64,000 nucleotides of DNA from Leptospira ainlahdjerensis (GCF_016919175.1 NZ_JAFFPU010000075.1:248001-312000); one strand, 5' to 3'. Positions 34,851-46,952 are shown, counted from the first letter of the stretch. Numbers and translations are program-made. Notes: generated by a model from the sequence alone, not told the origin.

Positions 34851-36221
34851 ATGAGTTCAACCGTTCAAATTCATTTCTTAGGCGCTTCGGGCACGGTCAC
34901 CGGTTCCAAATATTTAATCGATACAGGCAAAACAAAAATCCTCGTTGATTGCGGGCTCTTCCAAGGGCTTAAAGAACTCAGACTTTTGAATTGGAGCACA
35001 CTTCCGGTCAACGCTTCCGAAATTGACTGGGTGCTCCTTACACACGGTCATCTCGATCATACGGGTTATATCCCGAGACTCGTCAAACAAGGATTTCGCG
35101 GTAAAATTCTCGGGAGCGCACCGACTCTTGAAATTGCGGAAATCATCTTAAAAGATTCCGGCAAGATTCAAGAAGAAGAAGCGGATCGCGCCAATCGAGG
35201 AGGCTACTCCAAGCACAAACCCGCAGTTCCTCTTTACGATCTCAAAGAAGCAACCGCTTCTCTTACATATTTATATTCCTGCGAATTGGATCACTGGAAG
35301 GATTTGGGGGAAGGAGTTCGCGCAAGATTTCAATACAACGGCCATATCCTCGGCGCAACTTTTATCGAGTTAGAAATTTTTGGAAAACTCTTCGTATTTT
35401 CCGGGGATATCGGAAGACCGGAGGACTTACTTCTGTATCCTCCCCACAAACCTAAAAAAGCAGACTATCTTTTTATCGAGAGTACTTACGGAAATAGGAT
35501 TCATCCTAAAAATCCGGAAGAGCAATTAATAAAAATATTAAACGAAACCTTGGAAAGAAAAGGAACCGTGATTCTTCCCAGCTTTGCAGTAGAAAGAGCG
35601 CAGAGTTTGATGTATCTTCTTTGGAAATTAAAATCGGAATCTAAAATTCCGGACATTCCGATGATAATGGATAGTCCTATGGGAAGAAACGTTTTCGAAG
35701 TCTTTCAGACTCATACAAAATGGCATAAACTTTCTCCGATAGAATGTTCGCAAGTTTGGGATTGTTTTCAAAAAACGGAATCGATGAAAGAAACGTTGCA
35801 ATTCGCAGAAGATCGTTCGCCTAAGATCGTGATTGCGGGAAGCGGAATGGCGACCGGAGGAAGAGTTCTCACCTATCTTCAAAATTATTTGGAGGATCCG
35901 AATGCTACGGTTCTCTTGTGCGGCTTTCAAGCGGCTGGAACAAGAGGTAGACAATTGCAAGAAGGAAATCACGAAGTTAAGATTTATGGAAAATTTTATA
36001 AAGTTAAGGCTGAGGTTCGATTGGTAGAAGGTTTGTCTTCCCACGCAGACCAAGAAGAAATTATAGATTGGTTAAACAACTTAGAAAACAAACCCACCGA
36101 AACCTTTATCGTTCACGGTGAAAAAGGCGCATCGGACGCTCTTCGCGTTAAACTAAGCGATCTTTTGAATTGGAACTGCACCGTACCGAACTTATTCGAT
36201 ATTAAAGAATTGGAATTATAG
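34851..36221 (+). CDS. MBL-fold beta-CASP ribonuclease
   Basis: A 456-residue metallo-beta-lactamase-fold nuclease of the beta-CASP/RMMBL type (YSH1/CPSF73-like), expected to cut or degrade RNA. Motif order: FLGASGTVTGSKYLI, LTHGHLDHTGYIP (zinc ligands His65-His70), NGHILGATFIELE, VFSGDIGRPED, ESTYGNR, then the beta-CASP part (VILPSFAVERAQSLMYLL, PIMDSPMG-like) and the late IAGSGMATGGRV, VEGLSSHADQEEI and FIVHGEKGASDAL motifs. The next gene, an NMP-phosphorylase-type enzyme, starts one base after the stop, followed by a PRPP-synthetase-like gene. This suggests the RNase supplies nucleotides to a salvage route (inference). Confidence 0.9.
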   Translation: MSSTVQIHFLGASGTVTGSKYLIDTGKTKILVDCGLFQGLKELRLLNWSTLPVNASEIDWVLLTHGHLDHTGYIPRLVKQGFRGKILGSAPTLEIAEIILKDSGKIQEEEADRANRGGYSKHKPAVPLYDLKEATASLTYLYSCELDHWKDLGEGVRARFQYNGHILGATFIELEIFGKLFVFSGDIGRPEDLLLYPPHKPKKADYLFIESTYGNRIHPKNPEEQLIKILNETLERKGTVILPSFAVERAQSLMYLLWKLKSESKIPDIPMIMDSPMGRNVFEVFQTHTKWHKLSPIECSQVWDCFQKTESMKETLQFAEDRSPKIVIAGSGMATGGRVLTYLQNYLEDPNATVLLCGFQAAGTRGRQLQEGNHEVKIYGKFYKVKAEVRLVEGLSSHADQEEIIDWLNNLENKPTETFIVHGEKGASDALRVKLSDLLNWNCTVPNLFDIKELEL

Positions 36222-36222
36222 A

Positions 36223-37725
36223 ATGGAAGAAAGGATTGAAACTCTTTATCTCAAAAATTTAGGAATTGATACCAACCAAGAATACGTAATTTTCTTAAGA
36301 AGGGATTGCCCTGTTTGTAAATCGGAAGGATTCGTGGCGCTTAATCGAGTGGAGGTCACGGTAGGAGATAAAACGATCATCGCCTCTCTGAACATAATCG
36401 AGAATAAGATCCTTCACAGAGGCGAGGCCGGACTTTCGAATAGCGCCTGGAAAGCCGTAAACGCAAAAGAAGGAGATCTCGTCAAGCTCGCGCATTTACA
36501 ACCGGTTCAATCGATGCACGACGTCCGATCCAAAATGTATGAAAACCGTCTGGACGAAGCCGCCTTTCATAGAATTATAAAAGACATTAAGGATGAGAAA
36601 TATTCTAATATTGAAATCGCTTCGTTTATCACGGCTTGTTCGGGAGATCATCTCAATCTGGAAGAAATCAAATCTCTTACCAAAGCAATGATTCACGCGG
36701 GATCGATTCTAAAATGGAACAGCAAAGTTGTAGTCGATAAACACTGCGTAGGCGGCCTTCCCGGAAACAGAACCACCCCGATTGTAGTATCCATAGTTGC
36801 TGCCGCTGGACTTACGATTCCCAAAACATCTTCGAGGGCTATCACCTCTCCTGCGGGAACGGCCGATACGATGGAAGCTGTCACCACCGTGAACTTGACC
36901 CTTGAAAAAATGAAATCGGTCGTGGAGCAAGAAGGCGGATGTATTGCGTGGGGCGGATCCATCGGCCTAAGTCCTGCCGATGATATTCTGATTCGAGTCG
37001 AACGTGCATTGGAAGTGGATAGCCTCGGTCAAATGATCGCATCGGTTCTATCCAAGAAAGCCGCAGCCGGTTCCACTCACGTCGTCATCGACATTCCCGT
37101 CGGAAAGACCGCTAAAATTCGTACGGAAGAAGATGCAGAAAAACTAAAATACTATTTCACGGTCGTCGGTAAATCGGTTGGATTAAAAGTCAGAGTTATC
37201 ATTTCGGACGGATCACAACCGATCGGAAGGGGAATAGGTCCGGCCTTGGAAATAAGAGATTGTATTTCAGTTTTGAAAAACGAGCGGGAAGCGCCAGCGG
37301 ATCTAAAAGAAAGAGCGCTATTTATGGCCGGTTCTATATTAGAATTTTCTGATTTATTCAAACGTCAAAATGGATTTCAGATCGCTAAGGAAATCTTAGA
37401 GTCAGGAAAGGCGTGGAACAAATTTGAAGCGATTTGCAATGCCCAAGGCGGGATGAAGGAACCGGCCGTCGCAGAGTTTTATCTCAATGTTCTTTCGGAA
37501 AAAGCGGGTCTGGTTGCGGAAATAGACAATCGAAGAATCGCTAAAATCGCGAGACTTGCAGGCGCCCCAAGTTCACCGTCTGCGGGAGTTCACTTTTTAT
37601 CGCCGATCGGAAGAAAGGTCGAAAAAGAAGAACTGCTTTATACAATTCACGCAGAATCCATAGGTGAATTGGAATACGCGTCCGAATATCTGAGGACACA
37701 AAAAGACATCGTGACGATTCTTTAA
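36223..37725 (+). CDS. Thymidine/AMP phosphorylase family enzyme
   Basis: A 500-residue nucleoside or nucleoside-5'-monophosphate phosphorylase. It carries the longer N-terminal domain (about 1-85) seen in archaeal AMP phosphorylases, then the central DKHCVGGLPGNRTTPIVVSI motif, which resembles the GGVPGN form of AMP phosphorylases more than the STGGVGD form of thymidine phosphorylase, and SRAITSPAGTADTMEAV. AMP phosphorylase converts NMP and phosphate to base and ribose 1,5-bisphosphate. The length also fits this group better than the 440-residue DeoA. It lies between the beta-CASP RNase gene (one-base gap) and the PRPP-synthetase-like gene (11-base gap). I infer NMP rather than thymidine as substrate, but annotation as thymidine phosphorylase would be usual. 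Confidence 0.85.
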   Translation: MEERIETLYLKNLGIDTNQEYVIFLRRDCPVCKSEGFVALNRVEVTVGDKTIIASLNIIENKILHRGEAGLSNSAWKAVNAKEGDLVKLAHLQPVQSMHDVRSKMYENRLDEAAFHRIIKDIKDEKYSNIEIASFITACSGDHLNLEEIKSLTKAMIHAGSILKWNSKVVVDKHCVGGLPGNRTTPIVVSIVAAAGLTIPKTSSRAITSPAGTADTMEAVTTVNLTLEKMKSVVEQEGGCIAWGGSIGLSPADDILIRVERALEVDSLGQMIASVLSKKAAAGSTHVVIDIPVGKTAKIRTEEDAEKLKYYFTVVGKSVGLKVRVIISDGSQPIGRGIGPALEIRDCISVLKNEREAPADLKERALFMAGSILEFSDLFKRQNGFQIAKEILESGKAWNKFEAICNAQGGMKEPAVAEFYLNVLSEKAGLVAEIDNRRIAKIARLAGAPSSPSAGVHFLSPIGRKVEKEELLYTIHAESIGELEYASEYLRTQKDIVTIL

Positions 37726-37736
37726 GTAAACGATAT

Positions 37737-38608
37737 ATGAAACGATTTTTATTTTCCTTTCCTGAAAACGATTCTTTGACAAAATCCATTTCCTTGCTTT
37801 CCGCGATCAACATCGGAGAAGTTGAATTAGGACTTTATCCGGATGGAGAATCCCATTGTCGGATTCTTGAGAACGTTCGAGAATCCGAAATTTATCTTGT
37901 TTGCTCCTTGAATCAGCCGAATTCTAAAATTCTTGCTTTGATATTTTTTTGCGAAACGGCAAGGTCTTTGGGAGCGAAAAAAATCCACCTAATCTCGCCT
38001 TATCTTTGTTATATGAGACAGGACAACGTCTTTCAAACCGGCGAAGGGATTACCGCAAAATATTTCGCCGTTCTCTTGTCCCGTTACTTCGATTCTTTAC
38101 TTACGATCGATCCCCATCTTCACAGAATCAAGGATTTAAACGAGATCTACAAGATTCCATCCAAATCTCTGCACGCGACCTCTTTGATCGCAAACTATAT
38201 CCAAAGTGAAATTAAAAACCCGGTTTTGATCGGACCCGACTCGGAGAGCCGACAATGGGTAAAGGAAGTCGCTGAACTTTCCAAATCCCCCTTTACGGTG
38301 TTGGAAAAAATAAGGAGGGGAGACCGAGACGTGAAAGTCAGCGTTCCACATTTGGAAAAATACAAAGATCACACGCCGGTTTTGATAGACGACATCATTT
38401 CGACAGGAAAAACCTTACTCGAAACGATCGGGCACCTAAAAGAAGCAACGATGAAACCCGCGATCTGTATATGCGTTCACGGAATTTTTGCTGAAGACTC
38501 ATATCAAGAATTAATGAATTCAGGAGTTGAACTCGTGGCAACCACGAACACGATTGCGCATATCAGCAATCAGATCGACGTCAGTAAATTGTTAAGCGAA
38601 AATCTTTT

Positions 38609-38612
<4 letters not shown>
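37737..38612 (+). CDS. Ribose-phosphate pyrophosphokinase-like protein
   Basis: A 291-residue member of the PRPP synthetase family, which makes PRPP from ribose 5-phosphate and ATP. The fold markers are present: GEVELGLYPDGESHCRI, SPYLCYMRQDNVFQTGEGITAKYFA, TIDPHLHRIKDL and the PRPP loop PVLIDDIISTGKTLLETI. It differs from housekeeping Prs in its shorter length, in DPHLHR in place of the usual DLHAxQ, and in DDIISTGKT in place of DDMIDTGGT, so it is a divergent paralogue. As the third gene of a tight cassette with an RNase and an NMP phosphorylase, it may handle a ribose phosphate produced there. It overlaps the convergent SpoIIE gene by four bases at the stop codons. Confidence 0.85.
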
Positions 38613-41218
<2,606 letters not shown>

Positions 41219-41436
41219 CTTGCTTTCACCGAAGCGTCTTAGATAAACGACAAATCAGAATTTGCAAGAATTAATAGATCGAATCGAGAAGAAATTTGAG
41301 ACCCGAGGTAGATTCAGATCGATAAAATATTTCCAAAGGAATAAGGCTAGTTCGTATCCGCCCCGTTAGCTGATGACCGTCAAAGTAAAGTTTCGAAAGT
41401 TTCCTTTTTAAAGATTTGATCAGCACAGAAAAGTAG

Positions 41437-42822
41437 TCATTCCATAACGATAGTAATGTCAACACGACGATTTTTCTGTCTGCCTTGAATCGTAGTATTG
41501 TCGGCAATCGGTTTACTCTTTCCATAACCTTCGTAAGACAATCTCTTTTCTTCCAGACCTTGTTTATCGCGAAGTTCCTTTAGAACCGAAAGCGCCCGTT
41601 CTCTGGAAAGTTTTCTGTTGTATTCTTCTCCACCCGAATTGTCAGTATGACCGCTAATCCGAATTTCTCGATCGCCATACTTTTTTAGAACGGAGGCGAT
41701 CTTTTCCAATTCTTGTTTTGCCTCCTCTTTTAATTCGGAACTGTTGTAATCAAAAAGGACGGAGTTTAAAGAGATCGCGATACCTTCTTCGGTTCTTCGA
41801 ATTTCAACCGGAGGTTCCGAACTTTTTTCGGATTGAGGACGAGCGTGATTGTCTTCTTCTTCAGGCCAATTTAAACTCTCGCGACCGGACGGACGTTTCG
41901 GATTCTTAACTACGTCCTTTCCTTGTTCGAGTTCGGTGGAAAGTTTGCCGCCGAGAATCTTTCGGATCTCCTCCGCAAACTTATCCTTATCAAGATCGGT
42001 CAACTTTACGTCCTTTCGATAAACTCCGTGTATATCGAATGACATCTCCTGCGCTAAACCGTTTTGGTAAACGAAGGTGTAGACAAGTTGCACACGTTTG
42101 TATTGAGGAAGTCCCAGAGTTCTGTCAAAATAAACCATCCCCCTTGCAAATCCGTATATTTTAAAAGGAACACCCTCTTGACCCATTTGAGAATCATAAT
42201 AAAGTGTGTAATTATATTCGATTCGATCCGCCTTACCCGAATGTTTTTGAAATTGCCATTGATCCGGACCGTGATACTTATACTTTGCAAGAACCGTAAT
42301 CATCACTCTTCCACCCGGAAATTGAAAACTTTCGGTCGCGGGCTGCGTCCATTCTTCGCCGATCGCAACTGGCTTTTCGGAAAAACTCGGAAGCGAACGA
42401 AGGTTAGGCATACTGTATTCTTGAGGAACTCTATACTGTCCAATTTCGGTGATTTGAAATTGACTCTTATACGTTTTATCTTTTCTAAACGCGGGATCAA
42501 CTTCCGGAAAACGACTGTATGTATCGAAGAATCCGTCGAGGAGACAGGTTTGTTTTTCGCAGGAAAGAGTTTCCAAGAGAATTCGATTCTTATCTTCTCT
42601 CCTGATCTTTCTTCCCTGACTGACCAACTGAACTCTATGATACTCGTTTAATTCAACTGTTTCACCCGGTATCAACTTCCAACGAAAAAGAAATTTCTCC
42701 GGTTCTTCGGAAAAAAGAGGCACAAGAAACACCAACGTCCAAAGAAGAAGGAACGTTTTCGGCCTATGAAGGAAACGTTTGTAGATAGGTTTTGTATTCC
42801 GGATTTTGAGTAATTCCTTCAT
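41437..42822 (-). CDS. OmpA-family outer-membrane protein
   Basis: A 461-residue exported protein. The N terminus has a basic stretch and a hydrophobic segment (FLLLWTLVFLVPLF) that serves as a late signal sequence. The middle is a beta-rich domain of unknown function that begins FRWKLIPGETVELNEYHRVQL. A low-complexity linker leads to a C-terminal OmpA/MotB peptidoglycan-binding domain with LFDYNSSELKEEAKQELEKIA, IRISGHTDNSGGEEYNRKLSRERA and GRQKNRRVDITI, including the Asp and Arg that hold diaminopimelate. It probably links the outer membrane or periplasm to the cell wall. The ATG at 42822 was chosen, but the Shine-Dalgarno is weak and starts both upstream and downstream are possible. It is divergent from cutA. 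Confidence 0.85.
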   Translation of the reverse strand: MKELLKIRNTKPIYKRFLHRPKTFLLLWTLVFLVPLFSEEPEKFLFRWKLIPGETVELNEYHRVQLVSQGRKIRREDKNRILLETLSCEKQTCLLDGFFDTYSRFPEVDPAFRKDKTYKSQFQITEIGQYRVPQEYSMPNLRSLPSFSEKPVAIGEEWTQPATESFQFPGGRVMITVLAKYKYHGPDQWQFQKHSGKADRIEYNYTLYYDSQMGQEGVPFKIYGFARGMVYFDRTLGLPQYKRVQLVYTFVYQNGLAQEMSFDIHGVYRKDVKLTDLDKDKFAEEIRKILGGKLSTELEQGKDVVKNPKRPSGRESLNWPEEEDNHARPQSEKSSEPPVEIRRTEEGIAISLNSVLFDYNSSELKEEAKQELEKIASVLKKYGDREIRISGHTDNSGGEEYNRKLSRERALSVLKELRDKQGLEEKRLSYEGYGKSKPIADNTTIQGRQKNRRVDITIVME

Positions 42823-42919
42823 ACTTATAGTTTCGTAAGAATTCTCTAAAACATGAGAAAAGACCAAAAAACTCTCGGAAAAAATCCGGAATTCTGTCGA
42901 AAAATAATCTTAGGCCCCT

Positions 42920-43240
42920 ATGGAAGCAAGACTCGTTTATATCACCGTTAAGAACGAAAAAGAAGCTCTTAACATCGGAAGGACTTTGGTTGAAGAAAGA
43001 TTGGCGGCTTGCGCGAATATTCTTCCTAAGATGAAATCGATTTATCACTGGGAAAAAAAAGTCGTCGTCTCCAGCGAAGTCCTCCTCATCTTAAAAACTA
43101 AAAGCGAGCTGATGACGGAACTCACACTAAGAGTGAAATCTTTGCACAGTTATTCGATCCCTTGTGTCGTAAGCCTTCCTCTATTGGAAGGAAATCGAGA
43201 TTATTTCAACTGGATATTCGAAGAAATTCTTCCGGAATAA
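42920..43240 (+). CDS. cutA: CutA divalent-cation tolerance protein
   Basis: A 106-residue CutA protein, a small trimeric ferredoxin-like-fold protein linked to divalent metal tolerance, with an unclear molecular role. The family hallmarks are all present: VYITVKNEKEALNIGRTLVEERLAACANI, the SIYHWEKKVVVSSEVLLILKTK segment and HSYSIPCVVSLPLLEGNRDYFNWI. It is the first gene of a possible unit with the patatin and GNAT genes, which follow closely on the same strand. Confidence 0.95.
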   Translation: MEARLVYITVKNEKEALNIGRTLVEERLAACANILPKMKSIYHWEKKVVVSSEVLLILKTKSELMTELTLRVKSLHSYSIPCVVSLPLLEGNRDYFNWIFEEILPE

Positions 43241-43261
43241 ACTACATTCCATAAATAGAAT

Positions 43262-44098
43262 ATGGTTCAAATACACGTTAAACAAAAATTTACCGCACTT
43301 ACTTTCAACTCTGCGTTTTTCGGTTTTTATGCACACGCTGGTTTTGCAAAAGGATTATCCGAAATCGGATTTCATCCTTCTAAGATTACCGGATGCAGCT
43401 CCGGCGCCTTGATCGGTTCCTTGGTCGCAGCCGGTGTTCCTCCTGAAGAAATGACAGACCTGATTCTAAACTTAAAGAAAAAGGATTTTTGGGAAGGAAA
43501 TCTAATTACAAATTTTGTGAAACCCATTCGGAAAGGCCTCAAAAACTACTCCGGAATTCTTTCCGGAAAAAAAATCAAAGAATTATTAAAACCACATCTA
43601 GGTCATAAGAAGATCGAAGACCTACCCGTTCCGATGGGAGTTTCCGTTTCTAACATCACAAAACAAATCCGAGAACTCAAAACAAAAGGGGATCTAATCG
43701 ATCAAATTCTCGCGTCGATGACCTTTCCCTTCTTGTTCGAAATACAAAAGTTAGGTGAAGAAGAATTCATAGACGGCGGCGTTGCAGACCAGGAACCGAT
43801 CAAAGAATTGATCTTAGACAAATCGATTCGTAAAATCGTGGTTCATAGCGTTCGAACCAAAAAAGGACATTCCGAAAGGGCGATGATCCGCGCTTTCCAT
43901 TCTTCCGTTCAAATCATAGAAAATGAAACGAGAGAATTGAAAGAGATGTTGGCGAAACATTATAAAAAACAAATTCTAAGAATCGAAACAGTAACTCCGT
44001 ATATCGACGCTAATCAACTCAAACACGGAAAGGAAGCCTTGGAAGAAGGAAGAAAAAACGCGCATCATTGGAAGAAAAAAATTCTTTCTCCAGTTTAA
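43262..44098 (+). CDS. Patatin-like phospholipase
   Basis: A 278-residue patatin-domain acyl hydrolase. The nucleophile elbow is GCSSG with Ser46, and the catalytic Asp171 lies in FIDGGVADQEP. The oxyanion region is unusual: the normal glycine-rich GGGxRG is replaced by FNSAFFGFYAHAGFAKGL, so the substrate pocket or activity may differ. It starts 21 bases after cutA and ends three bases before the GNAT gene, so the three are probably co-transcribed. It is only distantly similar to the patatin at 27758. Confidence 0.82.
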   Translation: MVQIHVKQKFTALTFNSAFFGFYAHAGFAKGLSEIGFHPSKITGCSSGALIGSLVAAGVPPEEMTDLILNLKKKDFWEGNLITNFVKPIRKGLKNYSGILSGKKIKELLKPHLGHKKIEDLPVPMGVSVSNITKQIRELKTKGDLIDQILASMTFPFLFEIQKLGEEEFIDGGVADQEPIKELILDKSIRKIVVHSVRTKKGHSERAMIRAFHSSVQIIENETRELKEMLAKHYKKQILRIETVTPYIDANQLKHGKEALEEGRKNAHHWKKKILSPV

Positions 44099-44101
44099 TC
44101 G

Positions 44102-44842
44102 ATGACTTCGGACGTTTTTGAAATCGCTAAAAATTATACCGATCTGCACGGAACCCTTTCAACTCTGTTAAATTGCCCGATTTTGGATCGCGAGAATTTT
44201 ATCTTTTATTCCAACGTGGATTCGAATTGGTTCACGAGAATCGTATTAAAAGAAACACTCTCACCGATTTCACTAAAAGAGGAAATTCTCAAACTGAAAG
44301 AAGACGGTTATTCCTCCGATGTTTTAGACTTTTTACCTTCAAGAGATCACGAGAATATTCTCAAAGAATTGGGATACAAAGATTGTAACGGTCAACTCGG
44401 GATGTATTTATCGGGAGAGCCGATTCTTTTCGATAAAAATAATTTCAGAAACAATTTAAATATTAGAAAAATAGAAAGTGACGAAGAATTAAAAAACTGG
44501 CTCAAAATCGTAAACGCCTCCTTCGAATCCGATGATCGAGAAAATCTTTATCTGAAACTATTGGATCAAAATTCCTTTCGTATCTTCGGAGGTTTTATCG
44601 ATCAATCCTTGGTCACGACAGGAATGACGTTCTTTAACGGAAAATCATTCGGATTGTATTCGATCACAACCGATCCGCAGAGAAGAGGTTTTGGTTACGC
44701 GTCCGTTTTGGTAAATAATATTTTAGAAGAACTTAGGAAAGAATTTTCCGGGATCATCATTTTACACGCAACCGAGATGGGAAAGAAAATCTATGAGAAT
44801 TTCGGATTTAAAAAATCGATGCTTCTTCGTCATTGGAGTTGA
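44102..44842 (+). CDS. GNAT family N-acetyltransferase
   Basis: A 246-residue protein whose C-terminal half is a GNAT domain: FGLYSITTDPQRRGFGYASVLVNNIL holds the acetyl-CoA pyrophosphate loop (QRRGFGYA, the R/Q-x-x-G-x-G/A motif), followed by IIILHATEMGKKIYENFGFKKSM, the usual final strand and helix. The N-terminal 110 residues look like a degenerate second GNAT-like or substrate-binding domain. The acceptor is unknown. It begins three bases after the patatin stop codon, which suggests one operon with cutA and the patatin gene. Confidence 0.8.
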   Translation: MTSDVFEIAKNYTDLHGTLSTLLNCPILDRENFIFYSNVDSNWFTRIVLKETLSPISLKEEILKLKEDGYSSDVLDFLPSRDHENILKELGYKDCNGQLGMYLSGEPILFDKNNFRNNLNIRKIESDEELKNWLKIVNASFESDDRENLYLKLLDQNSFRIFGGFIDQSLVTTGMTFFNGKSFGLYSITTDPQRRGFGYASVLVNNILEELRKEFSGIIILHATEMGKKIYENFGFKKSMLLRHWS

Positions 44843-44885
44843 AAACGAGCGTTCTTAGAAACCGAAGACGTTTCCGCAAGTTAAT

Positions 44886-44950
44886 AAATCTGAGCACCCG
44901 TCGGAAATACGACAAGACTCTCCGTGAAGCGGTGCGCCCGCCCAAATTTC
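44886..44950 (-). repeat. Possible diverged inverted composite-repeat copy
   Basis: Read on the minus strand, the end of this segment (GGAGAGTCTTGTCGTATTTC then CGACGG) resembles the 3' end of the composite repeat (GGAGCGTCGTAGTTCCGACGG), with GC-rich sequence before it. Similarity is partial, so the call is tentative. Confidence 0.4.
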
Positions 44951-45015
44951 GTTGGACCTTACACGCACAAGTTGAGAGGCACTGGAACGAGAATGGATCC
45001 AAAAGAAAGTTTTTT

Positions 45016-45162
45016 TGGAGTTCCTACAGGCGGATTTTTTCTTGCAAAAAGTATGATTTTCTGATAGAGGAAAGACCGAGGTTTTCCCGCCACCGCTCCC
45101 CTCCACCCAAGTTCAGGGTGGGGCCCGCGCGAGTTTTACAGTGGAGCGTCGTAGTTCCGACA
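45016..45162. repeat. GC-rich composite repeat, copy B
   Basis: Same order of blocks as copy A: GGAGTTCCTAC, TTGCAAAAAGTATGATTTTC, GATAGAGGAAAG, GTTTTCCCGCCACCG, the CCACCC/GGGTGG hairpin, GGGCCCGCGCGAGTTTTAC, AGTGGAGCGTCGTAGTTCCGAC. It is closest to copy C, with which it shares the whole right half. Confidence 0.85.
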
Positions 45163-45185
45163 AAAGCGTCAGAGAAGCGGAATTT

Positions 45186-45348
45186 TGTAGGAGTTCCTAG
45201 AGGGTGATTTTTTACTTGCAAAATTAGAATTTTGTGATAAAGAAAAGTCCGTCGGAGTTTTCCCACCACCGCGCCCCTCCACCCAAGATCAGGGTGGGGC
45301 CCGCGCGAGTTTTACAGTGGAGCGTCGTAGTTCCGACGGATTTTCTTG
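45186..45348. repeat. GC-rich composite repeat, copy C
   Basis: Tandem to copy B after a short spacer. It starts GTAGGAGTTCCTAG, then TTGCAAAATTAGAATTTTGT, GATAAAGAAAAG, GTTTTCCCACCACCG, the CCACCC/GGGTGG hairpin, GGGCCCGCGCGAGTTTTAC and AGTGGAGCGTCGTAGTTCCG ACGG. Copies B and C have the same orientation relative to each other and to copy A. Confidence 0.85.
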
Positions 45349-45517
45349 AGATTCAAGAAACTTGTGGCAAATAAGGAAACGCCCTCAAGATGGTGGAGAC
45401 GGACTCGCGGGAAAAATGGAAAGTTTTTCCCTATCATGAAAATTGCGCTCTTACAAAAAAAATTTCTCCTCGAATTTTGTCGGAACTCCTACAAGATTCG
45501 CCGACGCCGACCCTCCC

Positions 45518-46798
45518 CTATAATTCGATTGATCGTATCGTATTCCCCATAAAATAAACGGCTTCTATCGAACCGGGAAAGGTAAAGTTTTCAAACGGAG
45601 ACCATCCAGACTTACTTTTGATCTCTTCTTTTCGAAAGGTTTTCGGTTTTTTCAAATTTAAGACCGTAAAGTTTGCGGCATAGCCGACTTCGATTCTTCC
45701 AAAACCTTTTCCGTATTTTTCAGGCAAATATTCGTTCACAAATTCTCCGGGATTCGTAGCGCAAATTCTTGCGATCGTTTTTAAATCGATCCCAGCTTCT
45801 ATAATCATCCATGTTACAAAAAGTGAATATGTATCCAACTGAGAAATTCCGCTGGTTCCTTTTTGTTTTTCTTCAACACTGTGAGGAGCGTGGTCGGTCG
45901 CCAAATAATCGATCCAGCCTTCTTTGACGCCTTCGAGCATTCTCTCTCGATCTTCTTTTCCCCGGAGAGGTGGATTCATCTGAAACCAATTTCGATTCTC
46001 GTCGTTTAACATCGATTTGTCGAAAAATAAATGAGTCGGAGTCACTTCGCAAGTAACCTTCAATCCCTTCTTTTTTGCGGTTTTGATTTTTTCCAAACCG
46101 TCTCCGGTAGAATAATGACAGAGTTTTCCTCGGAGATTGTATTTTTCGATCAAATACAAAGCAAAGTCGGTCGCCATGGTTTCCGCTTCCGCCGGGCGTC
46201 TATCTTCGTGCAAAGATTCATCCTGATGTTTTTCCAAAATCTCGGGATCTTCACAGTGAAAACTGATATTCTCGCCTTCGTAATTACGGATCGTTTCCTC
46301 AAGAGCTTCGTTGTTATGAAAGAATAATTCTCCGATGCTCGGACCCATAAATACTTTGTAAGGAACCGATTCTTTCAGAGGTTTTGTATTCGGTCCGATC
46401 CCCGCGTACAACGTTATGTGAATCGGAGACTTATCAGCAAGTGTACGTTTTTTGAAATAACTTTCCGCGTCTACGGGAGGAATCGGATTGTTCGGCATGT
46501 CAGCGACGTGAACAACTCCTCCGTTGATCGCGGCCGCGCTGGCTGAAAGAAAATCTTCCTTGTAAGTATGTTTTCCGCTCTCGTCTTCCCTTGCGTGTAT
46601 ATGAATGTCGCCGAATCCCGGAAAGATCACCGTTTCATCCGGATCAAACCAGACTTCATCCTTTCTCTTTTCTTCAGAGACATCCAATTCCAAACCGACA
46701 AGAACCGACCGGATCAATCCCGTAGAAGAATCCCATTCCACCGTCCCATGAAAATCTTCTTCGTGTGTTACGATTCTTCCGGATATTTTTTTGATCAT
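45518..46798 (-). CDS. pyrC: Dihydroorotase
   Basis: A 426-residue cyclic amidohydrolase of the class I dihydroorotase type, which closes N-carbamoyl-aspartate to dihydroorotate in pyrimidine synthesis. The metal-binding HIHARE motif (His66, His68) follows VIFPGFGD, and a second set is seen in ISFHCEDPEIL, GKLCHYST and the late ATDHAPH, with the expected catalytic Asp. The C-terminal FGRIEVGYAANFTVLNLKK is the usual beta part. The start at 46798 has AGGA seven bases upstream. Other members of the family (allantoinase, hydantoinase) are less likely because of the DHAPH and PNNPIPPVD motifs. No other pyr gene is adjacent. Confidence 0.88.
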   Translation of the reverse strand: MIKKISGRIVTHEEDFHGTVEWDSSTGLIRSVLVGLELDVSEEKRKDEVWFDPDETVIFPGFGDIHIHAREDESGKHTYKEDFLSASAAAINGGVVHVADMPNNPIPPVDAESYFKKRTLADKSPIHITLYAGIGPNTKPLKESVPYKVFMGPSIGELFFHNNEALEETIRNYEGENISFHCEDPEILEKHQDESLHEDRRPAEAETMATDFALYLIEKYNLRGKLCHYSTGDGLEKIKTAKKKGLKVTCEVTPTHLFFDKSMLNDENRNWFQMNPPLRGKEDRERMLEGVKEGWIDYLATDHAPHSVEEKQKGTSGISQLDTYSLFVTWMIIEAGIDLKTIARICATNPGEFVNEYLPEKYGKGFGRIEVGYAANFTVLNLKKPKTFRKEEIKSKSGWSPFENFTFPGSIEAVYFMGNTIRSIEL

Positions 46799-46952
46799 CA
46801 AGGGTTCCTGTTTTACTGGATTCTTTTTTTTGAATTTGTTTTTCGAAGGAGAAGAATTTTTCGAAGTTGAAAAATTGAATGCTAAGAGGAATTACCTTTT
46901 CCGAAAGAGAAGCTTTCCATTCCTCTTCTCCTTCGGATTCTTATTTACAATT

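Larger units (their letters stand above)
44843..45517. other. Repeat-filled intergenic region
   Basis: No gene is supported. The region holds two full composite-repeat copies (45016-45162 and 45186-45348), a possible inverted, diverged third copy (about 44886-44950) and one more GGAACTCCTAC element (45482-45492). Open frames crossing it are produced by the GC-rich repeat sequence. Confidence 0.7.

Noticed and set aside
41271..41525. Minus-strand frame of 84 codons next to the OmpA-family gene
   Set aside because: It overlaps the OmpA C-terminal domain in another frame and has no Shine-Dalgarno.
44833..45269. Frames of 81-124 codons across the composite repeats
   Set aside because: They arise from the GC-rich repeat sequence, differ between copies and have no start signals.
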